Notes under the pieces: generated by a model
What the model was told of the DNA's origin: nothing
The model's input: the letters and a program-made list of their open reading frames with translations, nothing else
Database searches by the model: none
Part shown: positions 8,836-16,766 of the stretch, piece by piece
Layout: each line of letters begins with the position of its first letter
Position numbering within the stretch: position 1 is the first letter of the stretch
Assembly: GCF_003058225.1 (NCBI RefSeq)
Contig: NZ_QBUG01000014.1
Location: forward strand, 62,001 to 126,000
Direction of reading: 5' to 3'
Origin: Promicromonospora sp. AC04
Lineage (GTDB): Bacteria; Actinomycetota; Actinomycetes; Actinomycetales; Cellulomonadaceae
DNA: 64,000 nt
Program-made: the position numbers and the translations under genes

Positions 8836-8853
8836 GTACTGCGCTCGCAGTAC
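8836..8853. promoter_or_regulatory. Palindromic operator candidate GTACTGCGCTCGCAGTAC
   Basis: A perfect 8+2+8 palindrome, 57 bp upstream of the MFS gene start. It is related to the 8754-8769 palindrome by one Y/R change per arm, suggesting one regulator reads both. Confidence 0.5.
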
Positions 8854-8909
8854 AAAAGATGCCGCGACCGGGGGACGCGCAGGCGCGGGCAGCGTTCGAG
8901 GATGTTTGC

Positions 8910-10517
8910 GTGACTCAGACAGCCGGCTCCGAACCCGACACGACCGCCCCGCCCGAACTGGCCGGCGGCACCCGTCACGTGCTCCCGGTCTTCGCCGGAC
9001 TGCTGGTGGCGATGCTGCTCAGCTCGCTCGACCAGACGATCTTCTCCACCGCGCTGCCGACGATCGTCGGGGAGCTCGGGGGTGTGAACCACATGCTGTG
9101 GGTCACCACCGCGTACCTGGTCGCATCGACGATCATGATGCCGATCTACGGCAAGCTCGGCGATCTCATGGGACGCAAGAGCCTGTTCATCGCGGCCCTC
9201 GTCATCTTCCTCGTCGGCTCTGTCGTCGGCGGCCTGACCCAGGACATGACGACACTGATCGTCGCCCGCGCGATCCAGGGCATCGGCGGCGGCGGGCTCA
9301 TGATCCTCGCCCAGGCGATCATCGCCGACGTCGCCCCCGTGCGGGAACGCTCGAAGTACATGGGCTTCATGGGAGCGGTGTTCGGGCTCTCCGCCGTCGC
9401 CGGTCCGCTGCTGGGCGGCTGGTTCACCGAGAGCGTCGGCTGGCGGTGGGCGTTCTGGATCAACGTCCCGCTCGGCATCGCGGCGATCGCTCTCGCCGCC
9501 GTCTTCCTCAAGCTCCCCCGCCACGACAGCAAGGTCCGGTTCGACCTGTGGGGCGTCATCACGATGGCGGTCGCCGTCACCTCGATCATCCTGGTCGCCT
9601 CCTGGGGCGGGACCGAGTACGACTGGGACTCCCCGACCATCGTCTGGCTGATCGCCGCCGCCGCCGTGTCCAGCGCCGCGTTCGTCCTGGCCGAGTACCG
9701 GGCGAGCGAGCCGATCATCCCGCTGGCCCTGTTCAAGAGCCGCAACTTCGTCCTGGCCACCGTCGCCGGACTGTTCATCGGCATCGCGATGTTCGGCGCC
9801 CTGGCCTACCTGCCCACCTACCTCCAGATGGTCACCGGCGTGAACGCCACGGTCTCGGGACTCATGCTCCTGCCGATGATCGTCGGGCTCATGGCCGGAG
9901 CGATCACGACCGGGCAGCTGGCGGCGAAGACCGGCCGGTACAAGTGGATGCCCATCGCCAGCATGGTGGTCCTGGGCTTCGGGCTGTGGCTCCTGTCCAC
10001 CCTCGCCGTCGACACGCCCCTGTGGGTGCTGCTGAGCTACCTCTTCGTCCTCGGCCTCGGCGTGGGCCTCGGCATGCAGATCCTCGTCCTGGTCGTGCAG
10101 AACTCCTTCTCCGACCGGCAGGTCGGCACGGCGACCGCCTCCAACAACTTCTTCCGCGAGATCGGGGCCTCCCTCGGCGGCGCCGTTGTCGGTGCCCTGT
10201 TCACCTCACGGCTCACCGACCTGCTCGCAGAACGGATGCCCACCGGAGGTGAGCAGGCCGGCGACCTCAACTCCCTCACCCCCGCCGCGGTGAACAGCCT
10301 CCCCGACGCGATCCACGACGTCATCGTCGGCTCCTACAACGACGCCCTCACCCCGGTGTTCGCCACCCTCATCCCCATGGTCATCGCCGGCCTCGTCCTC
10401 GTCCTGTTCATCAAGGAGGTCCCGCTGCGCTCCACCCTCGAGACCGACGGCGCCGCCGGGCCGGACGATGCGGACCCCGACGAGCTGCCCGTGGCGACCG
10501 CGTCCGTTGCCGGCTGA
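8910..10517 (+). CDS. DHA2 family MFS multidrug exporter (14 TM, EmrB/QacA type)
   Basis: 535 residues. TM1 carries SLDQTIFSTALPTIVGELG, the DHA2 signature; the loop after TM2 has the MFS motif A (GKLGDLMGRK); TM5 has the antiporter motif C region (GFMGAVFGLSAVAGPLLGGW). Fourteen hydrophobic segments can be counted, ending in an acidic cytosolic tail rich in Asp. It would export hydrophobic drugs using the proton gradient. The GTG at 8910 is favoured because GAGGA precedes it and TM1 then begins at a normal distance; a TTG at 8820 would add 30 residues and would place one of the palindromes in coding sequence. Divergent from the monooxygenase-tetR operon. Confidence 0.9.
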   Translation: MTQTAGSEPDTTAPPELAGGTRHVLPVFAGLLVAMLLSSLDQTIFSTALPTIVGELGGVNHMLWVTTAYLVASTIMMPIYGKLGDLMGRKSLFIAALVIFLVGSVVGGLTQDMTTLIVARAIQGIGGGGLMILAQAIIADVAPVRERSKYMGFMGAVFGLSAVAGPLLGGWFTESVGWRWAFWINVPLGIAAIALAAVFLKLPRHDSKVRFDLWGVITMAVAVTSIILVASWGGTEYDWDSPTIVWLIAAAAVSSAAFVLAEYRASEPIIPLALFKSRNFVLATVAGLFIGIAMFGALAYLPTYLQMVTGVNATVSGLMLLPMIVGLMAGAITTGQLAAKTGRYKWMPIASMVVLGFGLWLLSTLAVDTPLWVLLSYLFVLGLGVGLGMQILVLVVQNSFSDRQVGTATASNNFFREIGASLGGAVVGALFTSRLTDLLAERMPTGGEQAGDLNSLTPAAVNSLPDAIHDVIVGSYNDALTPVFATLIPMVIAGLVLVLFIKEVPLRSTLETDGAAGPDDADPDELPVATASVAG

Positions 10518-10825
10518 GGATCGCGCGATCAGCGATCGGGCCGAGGGTGCTCGAGAACGGTTTCAGGTTCGGCGGCCAGATGGACGTCGCAGACATCCGA
10601 TCTTTCCGGTCCGGCCGAGGTATGGCGCCGATCCCTGCTCCACGACGACGTGCTCGACGCGTGGTACGACCGTGCTCGCGTCGCGCTGACCCGATCGACA
10701 CGACGCTCTGTCGGCTGGTGATCTCGGCCGTGGCGCCTGGGCGCCATGTTGCACCGGGCGGTCCCTCGCGTTAATCCCCCGTTAAAACATCGGACCTTTG
10801 CGTGCGAACCTCTGGTCGGCCCATC
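10518..10825. other. Intergenic stretch without a supported gene
   Basis: About 300 bp between the exporter and the ROK operator. Short frames on both strands lack ribosome sites and family signals. The frame around 10638-10720 reads SLLHDDVLDAWYDRARVALT, which could be a relic of a lost gene. Near 10769-10786 two GTTAA-containing half-sites lie in direct orientation, possibly belonging to ROK control. Nothing else stands out. Confidence 0.4.
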
Positions 10826-10852
10826 AATTAACAGCTAGCGTGCCTGTTAATT
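10826..10852. promoter_or_regulatory. Candidate ROK operator AATTAACAG-N9-CTGTTAATT
   Basis: Perfect 9-bp arms (10826-10834, 10844-10852) lie 33 bp upstream of the ROK regulator start, an AT-rich island in GC-rich DNA. NagC/XylR-type ROK regulators bind AT-rich inverted repeats. Autoregulation and control of the whole glycan operon is the simplest reading. Confidence 0.55.
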
Positions 10853-10885
10853 AGCTGCCGACAGAGATAGAGGAGGTGCACGGGC

Positions 10886-12064
10886 ATGGAACGCAAGGTC
10901 CTCTCCGCGAACGAGCGTCTTGTCGTCGAGCTGCTTCTCGAGCACGGATCGCTGTCGCGCTCCGCACTGGCGAGATCGACAGGGCTCTCCAAGCCCGCCA
11001 CTACCGACCTCGTGCAGCGAGTGGTGGACGCGGGATTCGTCGCGGCCGTGGGGGAGGTCTCGTCGGCGCGCCGCGGCCCCAATGCCGTCCACTTCCGGGC
11101 GGTCACGGACCTGGCGTACGTGGCGGGCGTGGAGATGCAGCCCGAGCACGTGCGTGTGGCCATCGCGGGCCTCGGCGGGCGCCCGGTCGTCGAGCTCGAC
11201 CTGCCGCGTGACGACGCGAGCCCGGCGGCGCACGTCGCGGAGGCGGTGCGCAGGGCCGCGGCGGAGATCGGGCTGGGGACCTCGGAGCTGTGGAAGGTCG
11301 TCGTCGGCACGCCCGGCGTGGTGACTCCCGACGGCGACGTGGACTTCGTCTCCGGCCATCCCGACTGGCACACCGGTCAGCGTGATCGCCTGTCCGAGGC
11401 TCTCGGCTGCCCGGTGCAGCTCGAGAACGACGTCAATCTCGCCGCGCTCGCGGAGTCGGAAGAAGGACGAGGGGCAGACGTCGACAGCTTCACGCTGCTG
11501 CGCCTCGACGAGGGCATCGGCGCGGCGACCGTGCTCGGCGGCGTCCTGCTGCGGGGCGCGCGCGGATACGCCGGTGAGCTCGGATTCGCGCCGGCCATGG
11601 CGTCGTCCGACCGGATCGGCGCCTCGGAGACGGGGTATCAGAGCTGGGTCGGGCGGGCGGCGATCGATGCGCTCGCGCGCGAGCAGGGTCTGAACCACAT
11701 CTCGGCTGAGGACGTGCTGACCGCGCCGGACACGCAGACGGACGTCGCAAAGGTGCGGGCCGAGGTCGTCCGGCGGGTCGCGGCGCTGGTCGTCACCGTG
11801 TCGACGGTGATCGATCCGCAGCGGGTAGTCCTCTCGGGCGCGCTCGGCGAGGCGGGCGGTGTCCGTCTCGCGACGGAGATCGAAGAGGTCGTCTCCCGCG
11901 ACTCCCCGCTCCGCGTACAGGTTGTCCCCGCCGCGCTCGGCAGCGGCTCCGTCGTCAGCGGCGCGCTCGCCCTGGTCATCGACGACCTCCGCGACCACGT
12001 CTACGGAATGCCCGCAGCCGCCGTCTCGCCGCGGGCCTGGCGGCACAGGAGAGGAGACACGTGA
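10886..12064 (+). CDS. ROK family transcriptional regulator
   Basis: 392 residues. The N-terminal winged helix (about 5-60) reads LVVELLLEHGSLSRSALARSTGLSKPATTDLVQRVV, typical of NagC/XylR-type ROK repressors. The C-terminal ROK sugar-kinase-like fold contains GTPGVV and ENDVNLAALAE. The usual zinc-binding CxCGxxGC segment was not seen, consistent with a regulator that has lost kinase function. AGGAGG lies upstream of the ATG. Its stop overlaps the GTG of a candidate leader ORF and is followed by the glycan transporter, so it probably senses a sugar released by the GH enzymes. Confidence 0.9.
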   Translation: MERKVLSANERLVVELLLEHGSLSRSALARSTGLSKPATTDLVQRVVDAGFVAAVGEVSSARRGPNAVHFRAVTDLAYVAGVEMQPEHVRVAIAGLGGRPVVELDLPRDDASPAAHVAEAVRRAAAEIGLGTSELWKVVVGTPGVVTPDGDVDFVSGHPDWHTGQRDRLSEALGCPVQLENDVNLAALAESEEGRGADVDSFTLLRLDEGIGAATVLGGVLLRGARGYAGELGFAPAMASSDRIGASETGYQSWVGRAAIDALAREQGLNHISAEDVLTAPDTQTDVAKVRAEVVRRVAALVVTVSTVIDPQRVVLSGALGEAGGVRLATEIEEVVSRDSPLRVQVVPAALGSGSVVSGALALVIDDLRDHVYGMPAAAVSPRAWRHRRGDT

Positions 12065-12105
12065 ACCGTTTCCTCGCACCGGACCAACGCACGCACGTCT
12101 CCTGA
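12061..12105 (+). CDS. Candidate 14-codon leader ORF ahead of the glycan ABC transporter
   Basis: GTG overlaps the ROK stop (GTGA) and is preceded by AGGAGAGGAGACAC, stronger than most ribosome sites here. The predicted peptide is MNRFLAPDQRTHVS. The AGGAGAC of its ribosome site (12052-12058) is exactly complementary to GTCTCCT (12097-12103) at its own stop codon, so a ribosome translating it would open a hairpin. No family is known to me. Whether it is translated is unproven. Confidence 0.35.
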   Translation: MNRFLAPDQRTHVS

Positions 12106-12209
12106 CCTGTCCAGCTCCTCGCACCTCTCGCGGGCGCGTTCCCCACGTGCCCGCTCCATCGAACCCCGGTACCCCATGCTGCCGGTCCTCGTCGTACCCC
12201 CAGGAAGAA

Positions 12210-12220
12210 CCCCCCCCCCC
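12210..12220. repeat. Homopolymer C11 in the 5' leader
   Basis: Eleven consecutive C residues lie 15 nt upstream of the binding-protein start, just before its GGAAGGAA ribosome site. Length change here could alter transcript structure; alternatively the count may be a sequencing artefact. Confidence 0.7.
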
Positions 12221-12235
12221 GGAAGGAACCACACC

Positions 12236-13627
12236 ATGTCCGAATACGTTGCCAGACCCCTCCACCGCCGCCGCCTGTTGAGCCTGGCGGCAGGTCTTGC
12301 CGTCGTGCCGCTCGCCCTGACCGGATGCGGCGTCGGTTCCGGCGCCGCATCCGACGCCACCGCGATGGCTGGGTCGTGCGAGCTGTCCGAGGCCGTCACG
12401 AACGACGAGCCGATCACCGGGGAACCCTCCGGCGAGATCACGTTCCAGACGACGGCGCTCAAGCAGTCGTTCAGCCCCTACTTCGAGGACCTCATCGCGG
12501 CCTTCGAGGAGAAGTACCCCGACGTGACCGTCACGTGGCAGGACGACCCCGGCGACGCGGAGTTCACGCAGCGGCTCGTCACGGACGCCCAGGGCTGCGA
12601 GCTGCCCGACGTCGTCAACCTCAACCAGACCACGGCCTACGCGCTGTACCGGGAGAACTTCCTCCTGAACCTCTCGACCAAGGCCCCCGACGTCGGGGGC
12701 GAGTTCATCACCTCGGTCTGGGACTCCCTCGTGTTCCCCGGGTCCGACGAGCACTACGTCATGCCCTGGTACTGGGGGCTCGGCGGGCTGCAGACCTACA
12801 ACACCGAGCTGATGGAGCAGGTGGGGCTGGACCCGGACGCACCGCCGACCACGGTGATGGAGCAGTTCGACATGGCCGAGACCGTGGCGGAGAAGAGCGA
12901 CGGGCAGTTCTACGCGTTCACGGCCAGCCCCACGCAGCGGGTGCCGAGCGACTGGCAGCTCATGGACGCGCAGATCATGAACGACGACGAGACCGAGTTC
13001 ACCTTCGCCGACGACCCGAAGATCCTCGAGTGGCTCACGCGCTTCGCGGAGCTCTACGAGGCCGGCGCGCTGCCGAAGGACACGCTCTCGACCGACGTCG
13101 ACGTGACGCAGCTGTACTCCGCGGGCGACGTGGTCTGGGGATCGACCAACGCCTCCTTCATGCGCTACGTCCAGGAGACCAACCCGGACACGTACGAGAT
13201 CACCGGCGTCTCCTCGCTGCTGGACGCACGCGGTGAGGCGTTCCAGGAGGGGCAGCTCATCGCGGTCCCGTCGACCTCCGACAACCCCGTCGCGGCACTC
13301 GCCTTCGCGGACTTCCTGCTGAGCCCCGAATGGCAGACGAAGTTCGTCTCGGACGAGCGCATCTCCAACTTCCCCTCGACGACCGAGTCGCTCGACATCC
13401 CGAAGTTCACGGAGATCTCGGCGGACACCCCGCTGGGCGCGGCGAACAAGCTCTCGGTGGAGCTCGCCCCGGATGCCACGAACAGCTTCATCTACAACTG
13501 GTCCGACGCCGTGAACTCGGCGGTCCTCTCGGAGCTGCAGCTGGCGATCGCAGGGTCCAAGGACCCCGCGCAGGCGCTCGCGGACGCGCAGGACGCGGCC
13601 AACGGCATCCTCGCCGACCAGGGCTGA
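12236..13627 (+). CDS. ABC transporter carbohydrate-binding lipoprotein (CUT1)
   Basis: 463 residues. An N-terminal RRR charge cluster and hydrophobic stretch end in a lipobox (LALTGC, Cys at about 30), so the protein is lipid-anchored outside the membrane. The rest fits solute-binding protein family 1: GEITFQTTALKQSF, FEEKYPDVTVTW, PDVVNLNQTTAY, and C-terminal PVAALAFADFLLSPEWQTKF. It delivers sugar to the two permeases that follow by 14 bp and by 4-bp overlap. GGAAGGAA sets the ATG at 12236. The ligand is unknown; the downstream hydrolases suggest mannose- or fucose-containing oligosaccharides. Confidence 0.9.
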   Translation: MSEYVARPLHRRRLLSLAAGLAVVPLALTGCGVGSGAASDATAMAGSCELSEAVTNDEPITGEPSGEITFQTTALKQSFSPYFEDLIAAFEEKYPDVTVTWQDDPGDAEFTQRLVTDAQGCELPDVVNLNQTTAYALYRENFLLNLSTKAPDVGGEFITSVWDSLVFPGSDEHYVMPWYWGLGGLQTYNTELMEQVGLDPDAPPTTVMEQFDMAETVAEKSDGQFYAFTASPTQRVPSDWQLMDAQIMNDDETEFTFADDPKILEWLTRFAELYEAGALPKDTLSTDVDVTQLYSAGDVVWGSTNASFMRYVQETNPDTYEITGVSSLLDARGEAFQEGQLIAVPSTSDNPVAALAFADFLLSPEWQTKFVSDERISNFPSTTESLDIPKFTEISADTPLGAANKLSVELAPDATNSFIYNWSDAVNSAVLSELQLAIAGSKDPAQALADAQDAANGILADQG

Positions 13628-13641
13628 TCGGAGCATTCGAG

Positions 13642-14622
13642 ATGACCACTCCGGTCACGTCACGACGGGCGGTGGCGCGTGCGGCGTCACCGCCCGCCCG
13701 ACGACGTCGTTCGCGCGGCGGGGCGACGTCGGGCGCCGCCCTGCACCGGCCCTGGTGGGTGCCCCTGCTGTGGACGGCGCCGGCGGTCGCCGTCATCGTC
13801 GGGTTCGGGATCTTCCCGTTCGTGAACACCGTGGTGCTCTCGTTCACCGATGCCAGGCCGCTCGGCGGAGGCGGATCGTGGGTGGGGTGGGAGAACTACG
13901 CCCGCCTGCTCACCGACAGCGACTTCTGGCTGGCCACCCGCAACTCGATCTTCTATGCAGTGGTGGCCGTGCCGCTGCTCGTCGTGCTGCCGCTCGTCCT
14001 CGCGCAGCTCGTCGTCAACCGGATCCCCGGGATCGGCTTCTTCCGGACCGCGTTCTACGCTCCCGTGGTCGCATCGATGGTCGCCGTCGCGCTGGTGTGG
14101 CAGAGCCTGCTCAGCGAGCGCGGCCCCGTCAACAGCGCGCTGCAGCAGTTCGGTCTGATCTCGTCCCCGATCCCGTTCCTGTCGGATACGACCCTCCTGC
14201 TCCTGTCGGCGATCGCACTGACCGTCTGGAAGGGGCTCGGGTGGTACATGATCTTCTACCTGGCCGCCCTCGCCAACGTGCCGAGAGAGCTGTACGAGGC
14301 GGCCGAGCTCGACGGCGCGGGCCCAGTGCGCCGGTTCCTCCACATCACGGTGCCCGGCGTGCGGCTCACGATGCTGCTGATCGCGATCATGTCCGGGATC
14401 GGCTCGCTGCGCGTGTTCACCGAGATCTACGTGCTTGGCGGGGCCACGGGCGGGCTCGGCGGGCAGGCGCGGACGCTGCCGTTCTACATCCGCGACACGG
14501 CCCTCGACCCGATCGCAGGCAACGCCGGATACGGAGCGGCGGTCTCCGTGGCGCTGTTCCTGCTCACGGTGGGGCTCGCCGTCCTCTCGCACCGTTTCGG
14601 GTCGGAGAAGGAGGAGGCATGA
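13642..14622 (+). CDS. CUT1 sugar ABC permease, MalF-like
   Basis: 326 residues with six predicted membrane segments after a basic, Arg-rich N-terminal tail. The EAA loop, which docks the ATPase, reads LYEAAELDGAGPVRRFLHITVPG. Starts 14 nt after the binding-protein stop. No ATPase gene is present, so a shared MsiK-type ATPase is inferred. The stop overlaps the next permease start in ATGA. Confidence 0.92.
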   Translation: MTTPVTSRRAVARAASPPARRRRSRGGATSGAALHRPWWVPLLWTAPAVAVIVGFGIFPFVNTVVLSFTDARPLGGGGSWVGWENYARLLTDSDFWLATRNSIFYAVVAVPLLVVLPLVLAQLVVNRIPGIGFFRTAFYAPVVASMVAVALVWQSLLSERGPVNSALQQFGLISSPIPFLSDTTLLLLSAIALTVWKGLGWYMIFYLAALANVPRELYEAAELDGAGPVRRFLHITVPGVRLTMLLIAIMSGIGSLRVFTEIYVLGGATGGLGGQARTLPFYIRDTALDPIAGNAGYGAAVSVALFLLTVGLAVLSHRFGSEKEEA

Positions 14623-15488
14623 GCATCGTCGAAAGCTCGCCGCGCAGGACCGTCGGACGCTTTCCGCGCCGGACGCGGGAGCTGATCGTGCGCTACGCGA
14701 TCCTGACCGGCGTCCTGGCGATCTCGATCGGGCCGTTGCTGTGGCAGCTCAGCTCGTCGCTGAAGGGTCCGGGGGAGGCGCTCTTCGGCACAGAGGCGAC
14801 GCTTCTCCCGCAGGACCCCTCGCTCGCCGCGTACGCGACGGTGTTCGAGCAGGTCCCGATGGCGCTGTACATCCGCAACAGCCTCATCATGTGCCTGCTG
14901 ACGGTGGCGAGCCAGGTGGTCTTCCCCACGCTCGCCGGATACATGCTCTCCCGCAGGCAGTGGCGAGGGCGCAGGGTGTTCTACTGGCTGCTCATCGTCT
15001 CGATGATGTTCCCCTTCGAGTCGATAATGGTGTCGCTGTACCTGCAGATCCGTGACCTGGGACTCGTCAACTCGTTCGTCGGGGTGTGGCTGCCGGGCGC
15101 GATCGCGGCGGTGAACGTCCTCATCATGCGGGCCACCTTCGCGGCCGTCCCCGACGAGGTCGAGGAAGCCGCCATGCTCGACGGCGCCGGCGAGTGGCGC
15201 CGCTTCGTCCGCATCTATCTGCCCGCCGCCAGGGGATCGCTCGTGGTGGTCGTCATCAACTCGTTCATCGCGGCCTGGGACGACTTCCTGTGGCCGTTCA
15301 TCGTGCTCCGCTCGGAGGAGCTGTACACGCTCTCGCTCGGGCTGGCGCGGCTGTCCGCGTCGTCGTTGTCCTTCGATCCCCGCGTGCTGATGGCGGGGTC
15401 GGTCATCGCGATCGTGCCGATCATGGTGCTTTTTATCGTGCTGCAGAAGCACTTCTTCAAGGGTGTCGAATCAGGAGCCATCAAGTGA
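14619..15488 (+). CDS. CUT1 sugar ABC permease, MalG-like
   Basis: 289 residues, six membrane segments, EAA loop VEEAAMLDGAGEWRRFVRIYLP. GAGGAGG precedes the ATG, which overlaps the previous stop by 4 bp; its own stop overlaps the GTG of the fucosidase gene (GTGA). This dense overlap shows a single translationally coupled operon. It pairs with the preceding MalF-like subunit. Confidence 0.92.
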   Translation: MSIVESSPRRTVGRFPRRTRELIVRYAILTGVLAISIGPLLWQLSSSLKGPGEALFGTEATLLPQDPSLAAYATVFEQVPMALYIRNSLIMCLLTVASQVVFPTLAGYMLSRRQWRGRRVFYWLLIVSMMFPFESIMVSLYLQIRDLGLVNSFVGVWLPGAIAAVNVLIMRATFAAVPDEVEEAAMLDGAGEWRRFVRIYLPAARGSLVVVVINSFIAAWDDFLWPFIVLRSEELYTLSLGLARLSASSLSFDPRVLMAGSVIAIVPIMVLFIVLQKHFFKGVESGAIK

Positions 15489-16765
15489 CGATCCAGCACC
15501 ATCTGAAACACCTCGTCCCGACGCCCGAGCAGCTGGCGTGGCAGCGCCTCGAGCTCGGGATGTTCTTCCACTTCGGGATGAACACCTTCCACGGGAAGGA
15601 GTGGAGCGACGGCACGTTGCCTGCCTCGTCGTTCGACCCGTCCGAGCTGGACGCCGACGAGTGGGTGCGGCTCGCCGTCGAGGCGGGCGCCCGCTACGTG
15701 GTGCTCACGGCGAAGCATCACGACGGCTTCTGCCTGTGGCCCACGGCGACGACCGACTACTCGGTCGTTTCGTCTCCCTGGCGGGAGGGGCGGGGCGACG
15801 TCGTGGCCGAGGTGGCGCGCGCGTGTCGTGACGCGGGCATCGGTCTGGGGCTCTATCTGTCCCCCTGGGACCGCAACCACCCGGCGTACGCGGACCCCGA
15901 CGCCTATGCCGAGGTGTACGCCGAGCAGCTGACCGAGCTGTGCACGCGTTACGGCCCGCTCGTGGAGCTGTGGTTCGACGGGGCGGGCTCCGAGGGGTAC
16001 GTGTACGACTGGGAACGCACCATGGCGATCATTCACGAGCATCAGCCGCAGGCGATGGTGTTCAACATGGGCGCGCCCACGATCCGTTGGGTCGGCAACG
16101 AGGACGGGATCGCGTCCGACCCGGTCGAGTACACGGTGAGCCACACCCAGATGAGCAACTACACGATCGTGACTACCCAGTTCGCCGATGCGCTCTACCT
16201 GCCTCCCGAGTGCGACGTCTCCGTCAGGCGGGGCTGGTTCTGGCACCCCGACGACGAGCCCAAGACGCTCGAGCACCTCATGGCCATCTACTACCGCTCC
16301 GTCGGCATGGGGGCGAACCTCCTCCTCAACGTCCCGCCCGACACGCGAGGACGCATCGACCCCGCCGACGCCGAGGTGATCCGCGCCCTCGGCGGGGAGA
16401 TCCGCCGGCGCTTCGGCGCCCCGGTCCCCGCTGCGCTCGAGCGGGCCGGCGACGGCCGCTGGAGCGCGGTGCTCGGGGACGAGGCGGTGACCTTCGACCA
16501 CGTGCTCGTCCGGGAGGACCTCTCCCGCGGTCAGCGCGTGGGCGCCCACCGGCTGCGGGTCGACGGGGACGACGTCGGCTCCGGTCTCACGATCGGCGCG
16601 AACCGGCTGCACGCCACCGGGACGCGGACGGCGCGCGTCATCGAGCTGGAGGTCGACGGCGACGACCCGGTGATCGACCAGGTGCTCGTCTACCGCACGG
16701 GGGAGCTCGTCGCGCCGACCGTCCCGGAGGGCTACGTCGCGCCCACCGCGTACCCCGAGGACTGA
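15485..16765 (+). CDS. Alpha-L-fucosidase, GH29
   Basis: 426 residues. GMFFHFGMNTFHGKEW at the N-terminus, AKHHDGFCLWPT, GLYLSPWDRNHP and LVELWFDGAG match GH29; the Asp in WFDG is the expected nucleophile. The C-terminal about 100 residues form a beta-sandwich. No signal peptide is visible, so it acts on imported oligosaccharides in the cytosol. It would remove terminal or core alpha-linked fucose by the retaining mechanism. GTG start overlaps the permease stop. Length is near the minimum for the family, without extra binding domains. Confidence 0.92.
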   Translation: MTIQHHLKHLVPTPEQLAWQRLELGMFFHFGMNTFHGKEWSDGTLPASSFDPSELDADEWVRLAVEAGARYVVLTAKHHDGFCLWPTATTDYSVVSSPWREGRGDVVAEVARACRDAGIGLGLYLSPWDRNHPAYADPDAYAEVYAEQLTELCTRYGPLVELWFDGAGSEGYVYDWERTMAIIHEHQPQAMVFNMGAPTIRWVGNEDGIASDPVEYTVSHTQMSNYTIVTTQFADALYLPPECDVSVRRGWFWHPDDEPKTLEHLMAIYYRSVGMGANLLLNVPPDTRGRIDPADAEVIRALGGEIRRRFGAPVPAALERAGDGRWSAVLGDEAVTFDHVLVREDLSRGQRVGAHRLRVDGDDVGSGLTIGANRLHATGTRTARVIELEVDGDDPVIDQVLVYRTGELVAPTVPEGYVAPTAYPED

Positions 16766-16766
16766 C

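Noticed and set aside
10529-10774. Small genes in the exporter/ROK gap
   Set aside because: Several overlapping open frames, but none has a ribosome site, recognisable domain or codon pattern; GC-rich DNA yields these by chance.
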